40,079 nucleotides of DNA from Spirochaetota bacterium (lineage in GTDB: Bacteria > Spirochaetota > Spirochaetia > Treponematales > UBA12059). The translations under genes and the position numbers were made by a program. The notes under the pieces were generated by a model. It was not told the DNA's origin, did no database searches, and worked only from the letters and a program-made list of their open reading frames with translations. This document shows positions 38,471-40,079 of this stretch, in pieces. Position 1 is the stretch's first letter. Every line of letters starts with the position of its first letter. The DNA lies in contig JAKQKE010000209.1 of assembly GCA_029560805.1 (NCBI GenBank), positions 1-40,079 of the forward strand. Reading direction: 5' to 3'.

Positions 38471-38911
38471 TTACCAGCGGCCGCGACCGGGCTGGCCAGC
38501 TCCGCGACCGTAGCCCTGGCCTCCCATCATGCCGCCGCCGAAGCCGCCCATCCCGCCGAACTGTGACAGGTCGTAGCTCCTCGAGCCTATCGTCAGCTTC
38601 GTGGCCTGGAAGAAGAAGCTACTGGTCGCGTAGGGGACGGCCGTCTCGTAGCCCTCGAGCTTGACCGTCGCGCCTTCCTTGAGGCCGTCGACGAAGCCGT
38701 AGAGCAGCTGCGGGAGGCGTACAAAATAGGTCGTTCCCTTGACCACGATGGCGGGATGGCCCTGGACGAGCTCGAGCTTGCCCTCGACGGTCTTGATCTC
38801 CTGTGGCGGCTGGGCCTGCATCGCGGGGACTTGCGCCCTGCCGAAGCCCTGGGCGGAGACGGCGCCGATGGCGACGAGCGCCATCATGCCTACAATCACG
38901 ATCTTCTTCAT
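38471..38911 (-). CDS. Secreted small protein with Gly/Met-rich tail
   Basis: This 146-residue protein has a cleavable signal peptide (MKKIVIVGMMALVAIGAVSAQG, cleavage after VSA). A Gln/Pro/Met-rich stretch follows, then a beta-rich core (TVEGKLELVQGHPAIVVKGTTYFVRLPQLLYGFVDGLKEGATVKLEGYETAVP) that looks like a small OB- or SH3-like barrel. The tail contains GGMGGFGGGMMGGQGYGRG and ends in RGRW. I recognise no family. The Met/Gly-rich tail could bind metal or interact with the envelope; this is a guess. AAGGAG precedes ATG 38911. A consensus sigma-54 promoter lies about 60 nt upstream, so expression is probably activator-dependent. Confidence 0.7.
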   Translation of the reverse strand: MKKIVIVGMMALVAIGAVSAQGFGRAQVPAMQAQPPQEIKTVEGKLELVQGHPAIVVKGTTYFVRLPQLLYGFVDGLKEGATVKLEGYETAVPYATSSFFFQATKLTIGSRSYDLSQFGGMGGFGGGMMGGQGYGRGAGQPGRGRW

Positions 38912-38981
38912 ATCGAACTCCTTGCTGGTTCTCGATGTCGTTGGCCTAGGGCCACGGCCGACCTCGTCGACGCTTATTATT

Positions 38982-38999
38982 TAGCAAGGATCGTGCCAA
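38982..38999 (-). promoter_or_regulatory. Consensus sigma-54 (-24/-12) promoter
   Basis: On the minus strand the sequence is TTGGCACGATCCTTGCTA, matching TGGCACG-N4-TTGCW at every fixed base, with the invariant GG and GC separated by 10 nt. Transcription would start near 38972, about 60 nt before the ATG at 38911, which has AAGGAG in front of it. The -24 element lies in the right arm of a GTGCCA-N4-TGGCAC inverted repeat (38993-39008). Confidence 0.8.
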
Positions 39000-39008
39000 A
39001 TATGGCAC

Positions 39009-39106
39009 CCAACTTGTGCATTCTCTTTAATTCATTATTCTACATATATTTATCTATAAACGATCGTACTGCCGACAACGCCAACACCTATGGCTTTAGA
39101 GAGCGA
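39009..39106. other. AT-rich spacer between sigma-54 promoter and upstream palindrome
   Basis: The stretch at about 39018-39062 is markedly AT-rich compared with the rest of the window (for example TTCTACATATATTTATCTAT). It has no coding capacity on either strand. Its position between a sigma-54 promoter and a candidate enhancer is where DNA bending (for example by IHF or HU) is usually needed. No clean IHF consensus was seen. Confidence 0.4.
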
Positions 39107-39123
39107 CGTGAAATTATTTCACG
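39107..39123. promoter_or_regulatory. Candidate enhancer/operator palindrome
   Basis: CGTGAAATTATTTCACG is a 17-bp perfect inverted repeat (8-bp arms, one central base). Its centre is about 143 bp upstream of the predicted sigma-54 start, a normal distance for an activator site. It also lies 9 nt past the histidine kinase stop. A terminator role is unlikely because no T-run follows. Confidence 0.5.
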
Positions 39124-39131
39124 ATTCGTAC

Positions 39132-40079
39132 TTACGCGACGGGAAATACGAGCTCGAAGCGAGTGCCATGGCCGAGCTCGCTATCGACGAGCAGGCTACC
39201 GCCCATCGCTTCCACGAAGCGTTTACTGATGGCTAGCCCGAAGCCCTTGCCCTGCTCGCCGGAGGTACCAAGGGTCAGCTTGGTGCGGCCGGGCACGAAG
39301 AGCTTGGCGACCTGGTCCGGGGTCATGCCGACGCCGGAATCCTCGATGACCACCGAGAGGCTCGCCTTATGGCCGAAGGCGGCGGCCGCGGAGTCGGCCG
39401 CCTGTCTAGACGGCCCGATAGTCGCCTTAATAGCTCCGCCCTGCCTCGAATACTTGATCGCGTTCGATAATAGGTTCCGAAGCGCGGTCGCGAGCGCCCG
39501 CCGGTCGGCCACGACCAAGCCATCGGATAGGCCGGCCTCTATGGACACGCCCTTGAGCTCGGCAGTCGGGCCTAGATCCGCAATCGCCTCGCCGAGCACC
39601 TCCCCGAGGCTGACCGGGACCGGCTGAAGCTTGATGCGCCCGGAAGCGCACATGGCCCACTCGAGCAGCGAGTCCAGGAGGCCGGAAATGCGGTCCAGGC
39701 CCTCGGCCAACGTGACGATGCTGTCGCGCTTAACGTTGAGATCACCGTCGAAGTCGACGAGATGGCTCCGCACGTAACGAGTGGCGCTCCAGACCGGAGC
39801 GCGCAGGTCGTGGGCTATGACGCTGATCAGCGCGTCTTTCGTCTCGATGGTCTCGAGCAGCTCCTCGTTACGCTTCCGTATCTCCCGCTCCCGTAACCCC
39901 AGCTGACGCTCGGCGTGGGCGGACGACAGGAGGAAGTACCCGAACATATTCATGAAGCCTATCAGCAACGCCGACAGGTGCGAGGCCGCGCCTATCGATC
40001 CATCGAGCGCGATCGTGCGCGGCGGTTCCCAGACGACAGTCCGAATGCCGCGACCCGCGCTCGAAACGCTGACGATGAT
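39132..40079 (-). CDS. Sensor histidine kinase, 5'-truncated by window edge
   Basis: The frame is open to the window end, so the N-terminus is missing; at least 315 residues are present. The N-terminal part seen includes one hydrophobic segment (HLSALLIGFMNMFGYFLLSSAHA), then a short coiled coil (ERQLGLREREIRKRNEELLETIETKDAL). The HisKA domain has the phosphoacceptor in VIAHDLRAPVWSATRYV. The HATPase domain has the N-box LRNLLSNAIKYS, G1 DSGVGM and G2 GKGFGLAISKRFVEAMGG, and ends VFPVA. It is an inner-membrane HisKA-type kinase. The signal and the response regulator are not visible. Starts inside the visible part (for example TTG 39968) are unlikely because coding continues upstream through VWEPPRTIALDG. 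Confidence 0.88.
   Translation of the reverse strand: MIVSVSSAGRGIRTVVWEPPRTIALDGSIGAASHLSALLIGFMNMFGYFLLSSAHAERQLGLREREIRKRNEELLETIETKDALISVIAHDLRAPVWSATRYVRSHLVDFDGDLNVKRDSIVTLAEGLDRISGLLDSLLEWAMCASGRIKLQPVPVSLGEVLGEAIADLGPTAELKGVSIEAGLSDGLVVADRRALATALRNLLSNAIKYSRQGGAIKATIGPSRQAADSAAAAFGHKASLSVVIEDSGVGMTPDQVAKLFVPGRTKLTLGTSGEQGKGFGLAISKRFVEAMGGSLLVDSELGHGTRFELVFPVA

Noticed and set aside
39003-39016. A second -24/-12-like promoter on the plus strand (TGGCACCCAACTTGT)
   Set aside because: The -12 dinucleotide is GT, not GC, and no plus-strand gene lies downstream. It arises from the palindrome around the minus-strand -24 box.
39132-39968. Histidine kinase taken as a complete gene starting at TTG 39968
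   Set aside because: The frame stays open and protein-like to the window edge, and a start there would fall within a membrane helix.

Overview
The window is about 40 kb of high-GC DNA, very probably from an anaerobic, fermentative spirochaete. Evidence for this: an electron-bifurcating type [FeFe]-hydrogenase operon; many lipoproteins with loose spirochaete-style lipoboxes (LAVSC, TVASC, IAMSC, VMAC, LLASC) alongside lgt; a long PRPP synthetase; a large FapA-like protein paired with a MinD/FlhG-like ATPase; and several conserved proteins of a kind I associate with Treponema/Spirochaeta. No species is assigned. No rRNA, tRNA, insertion sequence, phage or CRISPR array was seen.

Layout. 1-2368 (+): the 3' part of a diaminopropionate ammonia-lyase gene, then tyrS behind an unannotated 26-codon Tyr-rich leader peptide and an intrinsic terminator, which together look like a ribosome-mediated attenuator. 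2422-4826 (-): PhzF-like isomerase, DUF523, Nudix, YbjQ and a small membrane protein in one run of genes. 4856-5125: two structured repeats and tandem terminators. 5131-10152 (-): five-gene hydrogenase operon (NuoE-like, GHKL ATPase, 2Fe-2S protein, NuoF-like, [FeFe] catalytic subunit) with a clear promoter and a 20-bp AT palindrome in its leader. 10421-13998 (+): membrane class III nucleotide cyclase and a GH42 beta-galactosidase. 14168-21055 (-): four lipoproteins and a CapA-like lipoprotein, the last translationally coupled to nadE (21052-22710). 22785-24574 (+): SDR-like protein and phosphofructokinase. 24612-30406 (-): lgt, giant FapA-like protein, MinD-like ATPase and a small membrane protein. 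30507-32691 (+): bifunctional nuclease and a conserved cytosolic protein. 32688-33506 (-): secreted protein. 33659-36373 (+): Na/Pi cotransporter and glycerophosphodiester phosphodiesterase. 36382-38321 (-): HAD phosphatase and PRPP synthetase. 38471-38911 (-): secreted Gly/Met-rich protein behind a consensus sigma-54 promoter. 39132-40079 (-): 3' part of a histidine kinase gene.

How the genes work together. The metabolic genes fit sugar fermentation: GH42 and PFK feed glycolysis, NadE supplies NAD, and the hydrogenase reoxidises NADH and ferredoxin. PRPP synthetase, TyrRS and NadE are housekeeping. Lgt would lipidate the lipoproteins encoded around it.

Three regulatory observations stand out. 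(1) A Tyr-codon attenuator before tyrS. (2) A recurrent promoter layout in which a -10 hexamer ends 6-8 nt before a start codon that has no Shine-Dalgarno, implying leaderless mRNAs. (3) A full-consensus -24/-12 promoter with an upstream palindrome at enhancer distance. All are manual readings; no folding, alignment or database search was run.
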